Shown here: piece by piece, positions 1 through 7,500 of the stretch
Position numbering within the stretch: position 1 is the first letter of the stretch
How the letters are laid out: each line of letters begins with the position of its first letter
Origin: an uncultured Actinomycetes bacterium
GTDB lineage: Bacteria > Actinomycetota > Actinomycetes > Mycobacteriales > Mycobacteriaceae
Assembly (NCBI GenBank): GCA_903911165.1
Contig: CAIWCQ010000077.1
Coordinates: forward strand, 1 to 13,402
Direction of reading: 5' to 3'
DNA length: 13,402 nucleotides
Translations under genes and position numbers: made by a program
The notes under the pieces: generated by a model
What the model was told of the DNA's origin: nothing
The model's database searches: none
Seen by the model: the letters and a program-made list of their open reading frames with translations, nothing else

Positions 1-1203
1 ACCGGCGACGGGATTGTGTCCCAACTGCGTTCCCTGGCTGCGGCACTACCGGACGTGCACTGGCCGACGATCACTTTCTCGGCCGTGGTTCTCATCGCGC
101 TGGTCGGATTCGCCCGACTAACACCACGTGCACCGGGGCCGTTCATCGTCGTGGTGCTCGCGTCGGCGGCGGTGGCGGTGTTGTCGCTGAACCGCCACGG
201 CATTGAGGTCGTCGGCGAGGTGCCCTCCGGCCTGCCTGCATTAGGACTCAGCGGGGTATCGATCCCCGATCTGGGTGTGCTGATCGCCGCTTCCGGTGGT
301 GTTGCCCTCGTCGCGTTCTCCGACAGTGTGCTCAACGCTCGTGTGTTCGCCGCCCGTAAGAGTGAGACCATCGACGCCAATGCTGAGCTGCGTGCACTAG
401 GCCTGTGCAATGTCGGATCTGCTGTCTGCCAGGGCTTTCCGGTGAGCTCCAGCGCAAGCCGGACGGCGCTGGGCGAAATGGTCGGCGCTCGCACCCAGAT
501 GTACTCCTTGGTGGCGATGGGTCTGATGGTTGCCGTCCTGTTGTTCGCGCACGGGCTGCTCGCCACTTTCCCGACCGCCGCACTGGCGGCTCTGGTGGTC
601 TATGCGGCGCTGCGACTGATCGATATTGCCGGCTTCCGGCGGCTGGCGAGTTTTCGCCGCAGCGAGTTGATCCTGGCTCTGCTCACCGCGGTGGCGGTGC
701 TGAGTTTGGGTGTGCTCTACGGGGTGCTCGCCGCAGTCGCACTGTCGATCCTGGATCTTTTGCGGCGGGTGGCTCGCCCGCATGACAGCGTGCTCGGCTT
801 CGTTCCCGGGGTGGCCGGTATGCACGACATCGAGGATTACCCGCACGCGCAACTCGAACCCGGCCTGTTGATCTACCGCTACGACGCACCGCTGTTCTTC
901 GCCAATGCCGAGGACTTCCGCAGTCGCGCCATGGCGGCCGTCGACGCCAACCCCGATCCGGTGGAGTGGTTCGTCCTCAATGCCGAGGCCAACGTCGAGG
1001 TCGACCTCACCGCGCTTGACGCGGTCGACTTGTTGCGGCGGGATCTCAATAGCCGAGGTATCGACTTCGCCATGGCACGTGTCACCTGGCACCTGCGCGA
1101 TGCTCTCGACGCCGCGGGCCTTCTCGGCAAGATCGGCGAAGATCGAATCTTCGCGACGCTGCCGACGGCGGTGGAGGCCTACCGCGCGCGGCGCACTGAG
1201 TAG
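1..1203 (+). CDS. SulP-family anion transporter with C-terminal STAS domain (5'-truncated)
   Basis: Inner-membrane secondary transporter of the SLC26/SulP type, a family moving sulfate, bicarbonate or other anions; the substrate cannot be read from sequence. The frame is open to the window edge, so the first residues and probably the first 150 or so are missing (family members are usually 500-600 aa; about 400 aa are present). An internal GTG at 16 is not believed to be the start. Visible are several hydrophobic segments, the SulP core signature around residues 125-165 (N-x-E-L-x-A-L-G, then PVSSSASR and GART), and a cytoplasmic STAS domain from about residue 275 to the end. The STAS domain opens with YRYDAPLFFANAEDF and contains the usual strand and helix with D-L-T in the regulatory loop. 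The stop codon lies inside the 3' end of the convergent permease gene (25-nt overlap). Confidence 0.9.
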   Translation, partial: TGDGIVSQLRSLAAALPDVHWPTITFSAVVLIALVGFARLTPRAPGPFIVVVLASAAVAVLSLNRHGIEVVGEVPSGLPALGLSGVSIPDLGVLIAASGGVALVAFSDSVLNARVFAARKSETIDANAELRALGLCNVGSAVCQGFPVSSSASRTALGEMVGARTQMYSLVAMGLMVAVLLFAHGLLATFPTAALAALVVYAALRLIDIAGFRRLASFRRSELILALLTAVAVLSLGVLYGVLAAVALSILDLLRRVARPHDSVLGFVPGVAGMHDIEDYPHAQLEPGLLIYRYDAPLFFANAEDFRSRAMAAVDANPDPVEWFVLNAEANVEVDLTALDAVDLLRRDLNSRGIDFAMARVTWHLRDALDAAGLLGKIGEDRIFATLPTAVEAYRARRTE

Positions 1204-2378
1204 ATCGCCGCGCCGAGGACGATCACCGCGGTGCCGACGAGTACCGAACCGATCGGCAGGAAGACCGCCAGCAGCAGGCAGCCCGCCAGACCCGCGATCG
1301 GCACCGTCCGGCGACCCAGGGTCACCGCCGCCGCATTGGCGATCCCGTAGTAAATCAGCACCGCAAAAGACGAAAAGCCGATCGCACCGCGGACATCGGC
1401 CACCGCGGCGAGTATCGCGACCACTACACCTACGACGACTTCGGCCCGGTGCGGGACCCCGTGATGTGGATGCACCGCCGCAAGCCCCGCTGGCAGGTGG
1501 CCGTCGCGGGCCATGGCCAGTGAGGTTCGCGAGACACCGAGCATCAGCGATAGCAGCGAGCCGAGCGCGGCCGCCGTAGCGCCGGCCCGCACCACCGGCT
1601 CGAAGCCCCCGGCTCCGGCGGCCCGCACCGCTTCGGCCAATGGTGCTGCGGCCGTTGCTAATTGGTCGGGACCCAGTACCGCCAGCACGGTGATCGCCAC
1701 GGTGGCATATACCGCAAGGGTGATGGCCAGTGCGATACCCACGGCGTGCGGAATGGTGCGGGCCGGATCGCGAACCTCCTCACCGAGGGTGGCGATCCGC
1801 GCGTAACCGGCGAAGGCGAAGAACAGCAGACCCGCCGCCTGTAGTACGCCCGTCACGCTGGTGCCGGTCGGCATTGCCCGCGAGGCGTCGGCCGCCCCTG
1901 AGGCGAACACCACAGCAACGACACCGGCCAGCACCGCCAGCACGGCGGCGACAATGATCCGGGTCAGCCAGGCCGATTTCTCGATGCCCCGGTAGTTCAC
2001 CGCAGTTAACGCCACCACCGCTGCGACGGCGACGGCGTGGGCGTGCGCCGGCCACAGATACACCCCGACGGTGAGGGCCATCGCGGCACACGACGCGGTT
2101 TTGCCGACGATGAAACTCCAGCCCGCCAGATAGCCCCAGAACTCGCCCAGTCGTTCGCGGCCGTAAATGTAGGCCCCGCCGGAGCGTGGGTAGCGAACCG
2201 CCAGTCGCGCCGACGACGTCGCGTTGCAGTAGGCCACCAGCGCGGCCAGTGCCAGGCCGAGCAGCAGCCCAGATCCGGCGGCGGCGGCCGCCGGTGCGAA
2301 CACCACGAACACGCCCGCGCCGATCATCGAACCCAGGCCGATGACGACTGCGTCGCCGGTGTTAAGCCGGCGGTGCAA
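1179..2378 (-). CDS. APC-superfamily amino acid permease
   Basis: Probable amino acid or amine permease of the APC superfamily in the cytoplasmic membrane. The product of about 399 aa is almost entirely hydrophobic, with roughly 11-12 membrane segments. The first carries the family signature GLGSMIGAGVF (about residues 14-24), the flexible glycine-rich break of helix 1 that binds the substrate carboxyl and amino groups in this family. Typical loops follow: YPRSGGAYIYGRE near residue 63 and GEEVRDPARTIP near 200. The substrate is unknown. The start is uncertain: TTG at 2378 gives LHRRLNTGDA, and an in-frame CTG three codons upstream (MTEL-type start) is equally possible. Both lie within a few nt of the DoxX-like gene's stop, so translational coupling is likely. 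Last gene of the - strand run; its 3' end overlaps the SulP gene. Confidence 0.85.
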   Translation of the reverse strand: MHRRLNTGDAVVIGLGSMIGAGVFVVFAPAAAAAGSGLLLGLALAALVAYCNATSSARLAVRYPRSGGAYIYGRERLGEFWGYLAGWSFIVGKTASCAAMALTVGVYLWPAHAHAVAVAAVVALTAVNYRGIEKSAWLTRIIVAAVLAVLAGVVAVVFASGAADASRAMPTGTSVTGVLQAAGLLFFAFAGYARIATLGEEVRDPARTIPHAVGIALAITLAVYATVAITVLAVLGPDQLATAAAPLAEAVRAAGAGGFEPVVRAGATAAALGSLLSLMLGVSRTSLAMARDGHLPAGLAAVHPHHGVPHRAEVVVGVVVAILAAVADVRGAIGFSSFAVLIYYGIANAAAVTLGRRTVPIAGLAGCLLLAVFLPIGSVLVGTAVIVLGAAIYSVRRAR

Positions 2379-2383
2379 CTCGG

Positions 2384-2641
2384 TCAGCGGCGGGTTCGGG
2401 TGGCGCCGGCGACGAGATAGACCGCGTAGCCGAGTAATCCGACCAGGGCTAGCTTGCGGGTCTTCGGTGCGACGAGGCCGGCGCCGATCGCTGTTTCGAT
2501 GCCGCCGTTGAGGTAGATGTGCCGGCGGGTGTTGTCCGGAAATGCCGACGCGGTGAGCGATTCGAAAAGTTGCGGTTTGGCGAAATGGGAAAGTCCGGTC
2601 GCAGCCAGGACGATTCCGGCGATCGATGCTTTTGCTGACAT
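2384..2641 (-). CDS. small DoxX-like membrane protein
   Basis: Small integral membrane protein of 85 aa, resembling short DoxX-like proteins of actinobacteria; the molecular function is not established. Three hydrophobic stretches are visible (about residues 6-16, 42-55 and 63-78), separated by a polar loop with FPDNTRRHIYLNGGIE and a TRK motif, and the protein ends in a basic TRTRR tail. The start at 2641 is preferred over an upstream ATG at 2695 because AAAGGA lies 6 nt before it and the longer form would add a polar 18-residue leader overlapping the monooxygenase gene. It sits 19 nt after the monooxygenase stop and touches the permease start, so it belongs to the same transcript. DoxX-type proteins have been linked to redox and quinone functions; a link to the adjacent flavoenzyme is inference only. 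Confidence 0.7.
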   Translation of the reverse strand: MSAKASIAGIVLAATGLSHFAKPQLFESLTASAFPDNTRRHIYLNGGIETAIGAGLVAPKTRKLALVGLLGYAVYLVAGATRTRR

Positions 2642-2647
2642 GTGGAG

Positions 2648-2653
2648 TCCTTT
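2648..2653 (-). promoter_or_regulatory. ribosome binding site of the DoxX-like gene
   Basis: On the - strand AAAGGA lies 6 nt before ATG 2641. It decides the start of the DoxX-like gene against the longer reading from 2695. Confidence 0.6.
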
Positions 2654-2660
2654 CAGATCA

Positions 2661-4148
2661 TCAGGCGATGAGGTAGTCACTGAGGGGAAAGTCATCCGCT
2701 GCGGAGATCGCGGTCCGGGTTGTTGTCGGCCGCAACAGAGTTGCCTCGCCGTGGGGGTTGAAGTAATAGGAACGCGACGTCGCGCAGTTGCCGGCGGCGA
2801 ACACCGAGGCGCCGATTTTGTTGGTCATCGAATCAAGAAATGCGGAGTTGGCCTCCTCGCTGATCTCGAAGGTGTCCGCCCCGCGGCGCTTGACTTCGCT
2901 CAAGAGCCGATCCATGTGCCGCATCTGGTACTCCATCGTGTTGAAGAAGTTCAATCCCAGGAATGCGTACGGGCTGGCCAGGCTGAGATAGTTCGGAAAG
3001 TGCGGGATCGAGACACCCTGATAGGCCTGGAACCGGTTCTCCCGCCACCACTTTCCGAGGTTGCGGCCATCACGGCCGATGATCTCGATGGCGGGGAAGT
3101 TGGCCTCCCACAGGTCGAATCCAGTCGCCAGTACCAGCGTGTCGATTTCGGTGCGGGTGCCGTCCGCGGCCACGATCCCGTCGGCGACGATGCGCTCGAT
3201 CCCGCTGGTCTGCAGGTGCACATGGGGTTTGGTGAAGGTGCGGTAGTAGGTGTTGGAGAACGTTGGCCGCTTGCAGCCGAGGTCATAGTCCGGCGTCAGC
3301 TTCGCGCGAAGCCCGGCGTCCCGGATCATCGCCCCACGGAACAGCGTCGCGATGCCACTCGCACCGGTGTTGAGCCGTCGGAAGACCGACTGCCGGTGGT
3401 GCAACCCGACGTAGATGAAGAACTCGTAAATCGCGTCCGTGATGGCACGAATCACACGCTGGGTGAACGGGACTCGGGCGAAGAGCCGTTTGGCCCAGGT
3501 GGGGAAAGCGATGTCGACCTTGGGCATCACCCAGATCGGGGTGCGCTGGTAGACGGTGAGCTCGGCGGCCTTTTTCGCCAACTCCGGGATCAGTTGAACG
3601 GCGGTCGCGCCGGTGCCGATGATGGCGATTCGTCGACCCGTGGGATCGAAGGCGTCATCCCAGTCGGCGGTGTGGATCACCGTGCCGGTGAAGTCGTGCA
3701 CGCCCGGGATGTCCGGAGTGTGCGGCTGGGACAAAAACCCGGTGGCGGTGATCAGGTACCGGGTTCGGATTGTCTCGCCGCCGGCCAATGCGACGCGCCA
3801 CAGTCCGGCCTCGCCGTCCCAGCGGGCGCCGTCCACGGAGGTGTTGAACCGGATGTGGCGTCGGATGTCGTACTTGTCGGCGACGTCTTCGGCGTACTGC
3901 CTGATCTCCGCTCCGGTGGAGTACAGCCGCGACCAGTTGGGGTTGGGTTCGAAGAAGTAGGAGTAGGTGGTGGTCGGCACGTCGACGGTCAGACCCGGGT
4001 AGTGGTTGACGTACCAGGTGCCGCCGAGATCGTCCTCGCGGTCCAGAACCGCGAAGTTCTCGAACCCCAGTCGTTTGAGTTGGATCGCGGCGCCGATGCC
4101 GCCAAAACCGGCCCCGACGACGATCACGTCGAAGAGTTGCTCGGTCAT
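2661..4148 (-). CDS. FAD/NADPH-dependent Baeyer-Villiger-type monooxygenase
   Basis: Cytoplasmic class B flavoprotein monooxygenase of 495 aa, a family inserting oxygen next to a ketone carbonyl to give esters or lactones, or oxidising sulfur and nitrogen. The N-terminal FAD Rossmann motif is GAGFGG (residues 12-17), followed by LGGTWYVNHYPG (41-52). The Baeyer-Villiger fingerprint reads FTGTVIHTADWD (153-164), matching F-x-G-x-x-x-H-x-x-x-W-P/D. A second Rossmann motif GTGATA (178-183) binds NADPH, and ATGF motifs occur near 135 and 344. Length and motifs recall the mycobacterial group containing Rv0892 and EthA; the substrate is unknown. The ATG overlaps the stop of the upstream hydrolase gene as ATGA, indicating translational coupling. 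A hydrolase beside such an enzyme could cleave its ester product, but that pairing may be chance because the hydrolase normally accompanies thiD. Confidence 0.92.
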   Translation of the reverse strand: MTEQLFDVIVVGAGFGGIGAAIQLKRLGFENFAVLDREDDLGGTWYVNHYPGLTVDVPTTTYSYFFEPNPNWSRLYSTGAEIRQYAEDVADKYDIRRHIRFNTSVDGARWDGEAGLWRVALAGGETIRTRYLITATGFLSQPHTPDIPGVHDFTGTVIHTADWDDAFDPTGRRIAIIGTGATAVQLIPELAKKAAELTVYQRTPIWVMPKVDIAFPTWAKRLFARVPFTQRVIRAITDAIYEFFIYVGLHHRQSVFRRLNTGASGIATLFRGAMIRDAGLRAKLTPDYDLGCKRPTFSNTYYRTFTKPHVHLQTSGIERIVADGIVAADGTRTEIDTLVLATGFDLWEANFPAIEIIGRDGRNLGKWWRENRFQAYQGVSIPHFPNYLSLASPYAFLGLNFFNTMEYQMRHMDRLLSEVKRRGADTFEISEEANSAFLDSMTNKIGASVFAAGNCATSRSYYFNPHGEATLLRPTTTRTAISAADDFPLSDYLIA

Positions 4149-4804
4149 GAGCCGACGGTACCTGAGTTTCCGGTACCGCTGAGGCGCAGCGCTGCGCTGA
4201 CGGCGAACGCCGGAGCGTCAGGGTTCGCGAGGTCATGGCGGGCCCCACTGATCTCGACGATCTCGGTGGGCGCCGGGATCAGTGCGACTGCGGTGCGCAG
4301 TTCGGCGATGGAACCGAACGGGTCGGCGCCGCCGTGGGTGAAGACCGTCGGTACGGCGATCGACTCGAAGTGCCCGGTGCGCAGCCGCTCCGGCCTGCCC
4401 GGCGGATGCAGGGGATAGGAGAACAGCGTCAGGGTATCGACGCCGGTCTCGCCCTGCGCCACCACCATCGACGTCAGCCGCCCGCCGTAGGAATGACCGC
4501 CGGCGATCACCGGGCCGGCGCTTCCGGTCGCGGCGAGGAGTGCGGCGCGCGCCGCCGCGATGGCGTCGGTGACTCCGGCGAGATCGGTGGCCGCGCCCGA
4601 CGGTGGACCCTTCGGACGGTGGCGCCGGTAGGGCAGGTTGTAGCGGATCGCCAGCCAGCCCCGGGCGGCCCATTGCTCACAGACGGCGATCAGCAACGGG
4701 GACTCCCGGTTCCCGCCCGCGCCGTGGGTGAGCACCACCACGCCGGAAGCGGGGCCGGTCGGGGTGTGGGCGATACCGCCGATCGACTCGAGATCGGGGC
4801 TCAC
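4145..4804 (-). CDS. alpha/beta hydrolase, KANL3/Tex30-like (Rv0421c-like)
   Basis: Cytoplasmic alpha/beta hydrolase of 219 aa in the dienelactone-hydrolase-like KANL3/Tex30 group; the natural substrate is unknown. The strand-loop THGAGG (26-31) supplies the oxyanion hole. The nucleophile elbow is GGHSYGG with Ser105, and the probable remaining triad members are Asp161 in GGADPFG and His190 in GARHDL. No signal peptide is seen. The GTG start at 4804 shares bases with the TGA of thiD (GTGA), and the stop overlaps the next gene's ATG (ATGA), so three genes are translationally chained. In M. tuberculosis a hydrolase of this kind (Rv0421c) also directly follows thiD, supporting the assignment. 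Function in thiamine metabolism is suggested only by context. Confidence 0.85.
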   Translation of the reverse strand: MSPDLESIGGIAHTPTGPASGVVVLTHGAGGNRESPLLIAVCEQWAARGWLAIRYNLPYRRHRPKGPPSGAATDLAGVTDAIAAARAALLAATGSAGPVIAGGHSYGGRLTSMVVAQGETGVDTLTLFSYPLHPPGRPERLRTGHFESIAVPTVFTHGGADPFGSIAELRTAVALIPAPTEIVEISGARHDLANPDAPAFAVSAALRLSGTGNSGTVGS

Positions 4805-5637
4805 CCCTGTAACCGGAACAGTGCCGATACCGGCCCGAGTCCGTTGCCGATCGGATAGGCCGCTTTAAGGCACTCGGTCACCCAGGATTTTCCGAACCCG
4901 ACGGCCTCGGGCATCGCCATGCCGTGCGCCAGCGCGCAGGCGATCGCGGCAGCCAGGGTGTCGCCTGCGCCGTGGTCATGGCGGGTGTTCACCCGGGGCG
5001 CCTCGAAGGCGTGAAAGGTCATGCCGTCGTAGAGCAGATCGGTGCTGTCTGGCGCGGAGCGAAGGTGGCCGCCCTTGACCAGTACCCACTGCGGGCCGAG
5101 GTCGTGCAGGGCGCGGGCCGCGTCGCGCTGGGTCGCGGCATCGACGACGTCGATGCCCACCAGCAGTCGGACCTCGTCGAGATTGGGAGTGACCACACTC
5201 GCGAGCGGGAACAACTGCGTGCGCAGGGTGTTCAGTGCGGTTGGGTGGAGCAGTGGGTCACCGTGCATCGACGCGCAGACCGGGTCGACGACTAAGGGGA
5301 CGGTGCCGACCAGTCCGAGGTCGCGCCAGCACCCCGCGACCGCCTCGATGATCACTGCCGAGGCCAGCATCCCGGTCTTGGCTCCCTGAATGCCGATATC
5401 GGTGACCACCGCCGCTATTTGACCAGCGATGACATCGGTCGGAATCTCGTGAATGCCATCCACCCCGAGTGAGTTCTGGACCGTCACCGCCGTCACCGCA
5501 ACCAGCGAGTGCACACCGAGCAGCGCGAAGGTGCGCATGTCGGCCTGTATTCCCGCGGCCCCGCCGGAGTCCGATCCGGCGATGGTGAGCACCCGGAGCG
5601 GAGTTGCGCCGGGGGGCGTCAGCGCTAAAAAGTCCAC
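4801..5637 (-). CDS. thiD: hydroxymethylpyrimidine/phosphomethylpyrimidine kinase ThiD
   Basis: Phosphorylates 4-amino-5-hydroxymethyl-2-methylpyrimidine and its monophosphate to the diphosphate used by thiamine phosphate synthase; cytoplasmic, ribokinase-like fold. The 278 aa match the family length. Motifs: [16 protein letters not shown] (18-33) for the pyrimidine, GAKTGML (85-91), [13 protein letters not shown] (118-130), TPNLDE (150-155), VKGGH (187-191) and the anion-hole motif HGAGDT (222-227). That last motif has the ribokinase-type Asp226 where E. coli-type ThiD has GTGC with Cys. GTG 5637 is chosen because GAGAGGAAG stands 5 nt upstream and the preceding intergenic space is only about 48 nt. 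It heads the - strand run, its stop overlapping the hydrolase start. In M. tuberculosis thiC lies just upstream of thiD; here it is absent. Confidence 0.95.
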   Translation of the reverse strand: MDFLALTPPGATPLRVLTIAGSDSGGAAGIQADMRTFALLGVHSLVAVTAVTVQNSLGVDGIHEIPTDVIAGQIAAVVTDIGIQGAKTGMLASAVIIEAVAGCWRDLGLVGTVPLVVDPVCASMHGDPLLHPTALNTLRTQLFPLASVVTPNLDEVRLLVGIDVVDAATQRDAARALHDLGPQWVLVKGGHLRSAPDSTDLLYDGMTFHAFEAPRVNTRHDHGAGDTLAAAIACALAHGMAMPEAVGFGKSWVTECLKAAYPIGNGLGPVSALFRLQG

Positions 5638-5642
5638 GGTGT

Positions 5643-5651
5643 CTTCCTCTC
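5643..5651 (-). promoter_or_regulatory. ribosome binding site of thiD
   Basis: On the - strand GAGAGGAAG lies 5 nt before the GTG at 5637. It supports that start and implies thiD has a short 5' leader of its own, unlike the divergent gene. Confidence 0.6.
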
Positions 5652-5657
5652 AACCTC

Positions 5658-5663
5658 ACGGTA
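5658..5663 (-). promoter_or_regulatory. possible -10 box of thiD
   Basis: TACCGT on the - strand fits the mycobacterial TANNNT -10 consensus and would give a leader of roughly 13-14 nt containing the ribosome binding site. No convincing -35 box is seen. With only 48 nt between thiD and the divergent ATG at 5686, the two promoters must nearly overlap. Confidence 0.3.
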
Positions 5664-5671
5664 ACAGCGGG

Positions 5672-5677
5672 TAGCTT
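5672..5677 (+). promoter_or_regulatory. -10 box for a probably leaderless MDR reductase mRNA
   Basis: TAGCTT matches TANNNT and ends 8 nt before ATG 5686, so transcription would begin at or next to the start codon. No Shine-Dalgarno sequence precedes this ATG, which fits leaderless initiation. Confidence 0.4.
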
Positions 5678-5685
5678 TGTCGTTC

Positions 5686-6687
5686 ATGTCTGTGAGCAAC
5701 CGTCAGATCGTGCTGCGCCGGCGGCCCCGCGGCCTGGTCGGCGCGACCGACACCGAGTCCATCACCACCGAGGTTCCGTCGGTCGGCGACGGGGAGGCGC
5801 TGCTGCGTACCACCTACGTCGGTGTTGACGCCGCCGTGCGCACCTGGCTCAACGATCAGCCGGGTTATCTGCCTCCGGTGGCTCTTGGCGAGGTGATTCG
5901 TTCCGCCGGAATCGGCGAGGTGGTCGAATCGCGTTGCGGCGCTTACCGTGTCGGCGACATAGTGACCACACTAACCGGTTTCCAGGAGTACGCGATTATC
6001 CGCGACGACGTGTTCAGCACGCTCATCTCCGGTGAGAGCGATCCGGTGACAATCATGTCGGTGTACGGATCGAGTGGCTCCACCGCGTATTTCGGGATGA
6101 CCGACATCGGCCGCCCCCAGGCCGGCGAGACGGTGGTGGTCTCCGCCGCCGCGGGCGCTACCGGGTCGATCGCGGGGCAGATCGCCAAAATCGCCGGGGC
6201 CCGCGTGATCGGTATCGCCGGTGGGCCGGTGAAATGCCGCGCGGTGGTCGAGGACTTCGGGTTCGACGCCTGCATCGACTACCGAAACGAGGACCTGCCC
6301 GCCGCGCTCAAGACGCACTGCCCGAAGGGCGTCAACGTCTACTTCGACAATGTCGGCGGGGAGATCCTGAACGCAGTGCTCGGCCGATTGGCTCCCGGCG
6401 CCCGGGTGGCACTGTGCGGGGTGATCTCCAGTTACCTCACCGGCGAGCACCCGGGGCCGGCCAACTACGTCAACCTGCTCTCCAGGACGGCGTCGATGCA
6501 GGGGTTCAATGCCCTCGACAAGTGGGCTCGCTTCGACGAGGCCTACGCGGCACTGCGAAGGTGGGAGCAGGACGGTGCGCTACGACACCGGGAGACCATC
6601 CTCGAAGGCCTCGACTCGTGCGTCGACGCTCTCAACGGGCTGTTCACCGGTGCCAACATCGGCAAGATGCTGGTCAAGATCAGTTGA
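5686..6687 (+). CDS. NADP-dependent zinc-less MDR oxidoreductase, CurA/PTGR type
   Basis: Cytoplasmic medium-chain reductase of the leukotriene B4 dehydrogenase / CurA group, which reduces activated C=C bonds (enones, alkenals, quinone-like compounds) using NADPH; its own substrate is unknown. The 333-aa product begins NRQIVLRRRPRG, as is typical of the group, has the GroES-like half to about residue 110, then the nucleotide-binding half with SAAAGATGSIAGQIAK (about 153-168) and YFDNVGGEIL near 220. The structural and catalytic zinc ligands of alcohol dehydrogenases are absent. ATG 5686 is preferred to TTG 5677 because of the leaderless-type -10 box and the family N-terminus. The gene is divergent from thiD and its last 8 nt overlap xthA. 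It occupies the place where M. tuberculosis has thiC-Rv0426c. Confidence 0.88.
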   Translation: MSVSNRQIVLRRRPRGLVGATDTESITTEVPSVGDGEALLRTTYVGVDAAVRTWLNDQPGYLPPVALGEVIRSAGIGEVVESRCGAYRVGDIVTTLTGFQEYAIIRDDVFSTLISGESDPVTIMSVYGSSGSTAYFGMTDIGRPQAGETVVVSAAAGATGSIAGQIAKIAGARVIGIAGGPVKCRAVVEDFGFDACIDYRNEDLPAALKTHCPKGVNVYFDNVGGEILNAVLGRLAPGARVALCGVISSYLTGEHPGPANYVNLLSRTASMQGFNALDKWARFDEAYAALRRWEQDGALRHRETILEGLDSCVDALNGLFTGANIGKMLVKIS

Positions 6688-7498
6688 TGTCGATGAAGAC
6701 CGGGGCGTGGTCACTCGGCGACCCGATCCTGTTCTTGCCGCTCTTGCGCTCATCGCGCACGATCTCGGCGTTGACCACCCGGGGCGCCAGGGTCGGCGAC
6801 GCCAGGATGAAGTCGATCCGCATGCCTTGGCGTTTAGGGAACCGCAACTGGGTGTAGTCCCAGTAGGTGTAGACCTCCGGACCCGGCGCGAACGGACGCA
6901 CCACGTCGGTGAATGTTGCCTCGATCGAACCGAATGCCTGCCGTTCCGATTCGGTGACGTGGGTGCTGCCACGGAAGGCTTCGATATCCCAAACGTCCTC
7001 ATCGGTGGGTGCGATGTTCCAGTCACCGACCAGGGCGATTTGCGCCTCGGGTTGGCGCTGCATCCAGGAGTCGGCGCAATCACGCAGTGCCGCAAGCCAA
7101 TCCAGCTTGTAGCGGTAGTGCGGATCGTCGACGGCCCTGCCATTGGGTACGTAGAGACTCCATACCTGAACGCCGGCGCAGGTCACGCCCAGCGCGCGCG
7201 CCTCGGTCCTGGCGGCCGCGCCGTCCTTACCCCAGGCGGGCTGGCCGGCAAAACCCACCGCGACGTCGTCGAGTCCCACCCGGGAAGCCACCGCCACGCC
7301 GTTCCACTGGTCGTACCCGCAGTGCGCGACTTCGTAGCCCGCCGCGGCGAAGGGCATCGTCGGAAACTTGTCGTCGGCGCATTTTGTCTCCTGCATCGCA
7401 AGCACATCGACATCGGCGCGCACCATCCAATCCACGACGCGGTCCACCCGGGTACGAATCGAGTTCACGTTCCAGGTCGCCACCCGTAACCCCGCCAT
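6680..7498 (-). CDS. xthA: exodeoxyribonuclease III (AP endonuclease)
   Basis: Class II AP endonuclease and 3' repair nuclease of base-excision repair, endonuclease/exonuclease/phosphatase fold, cytoplasmic. The 272 aa cover the whole domain, with active-site motifs in order: WNVNSIR with Asn10, QETK with Glu37, YVPNGR (116-121) with Tyr116, GDWNIAP with Asp159 and Asn161, MRIDFIL with Asp229, and the terminal PSDHAPV with Asp263 and His264. All catalytic positions are present, so it should be active. It starts 2 nt after the stop of the acetyltransferase gene and is the last of the def-GNAT-xthA run; its stop overlaps the convergent MDR gene. The same order is known in M. tuberculosis (Rv0427c-Rv0429c). 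Confidence 0.96.
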   Translation of the reverse strand: MAGLRVATWNVNSIRTRVDRVVDWMVRADVDVLAMQETKCADDKFPTMPFAAAGYEVAHCGYDQWNGVAVASRVGLDDVAVGFAGQPAWGKDGAAARTEARALGVTCAGVQVWSLYVPNGRAVDDPHYRYKLDWLAALRDCADSWMQRQPEAQIALVGDWNIAPTDEDVWDIEAFRGSTHVTESERQAFGSIEATFTDVVRPFAPGPEVYTYWDYTQLRFPKRQGMRIDFILASPTLAPRVVNAEIVRDERKSGKNRIGSPSDHAPVFIDIN

Positions 7499-7500
7499 GA

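Noticed and set aside
397..1092. - strand open frame of 231 codons inside the SulP gene
   Set aside because: Mirror frame of a strongly supported transporter/STAS reading; its Gln/His-rich composition is typical of shadow translation.
2517..4418. Long + strand open frame of 633 codons opposite the monooxygenase gene
   Set aside because: It is antisense to a clear flavin monooxygenase and its neighbours, and its translation has no recognisable family features. Long antisense frames are common in high-GC DNA.
5638..5685. TPP riboswitch upstream of thiD
   Set aside because: Only 48 nt separate thiD from the divergent ATG, far too short for the riboswitch, and no THI-box sequence is visible.
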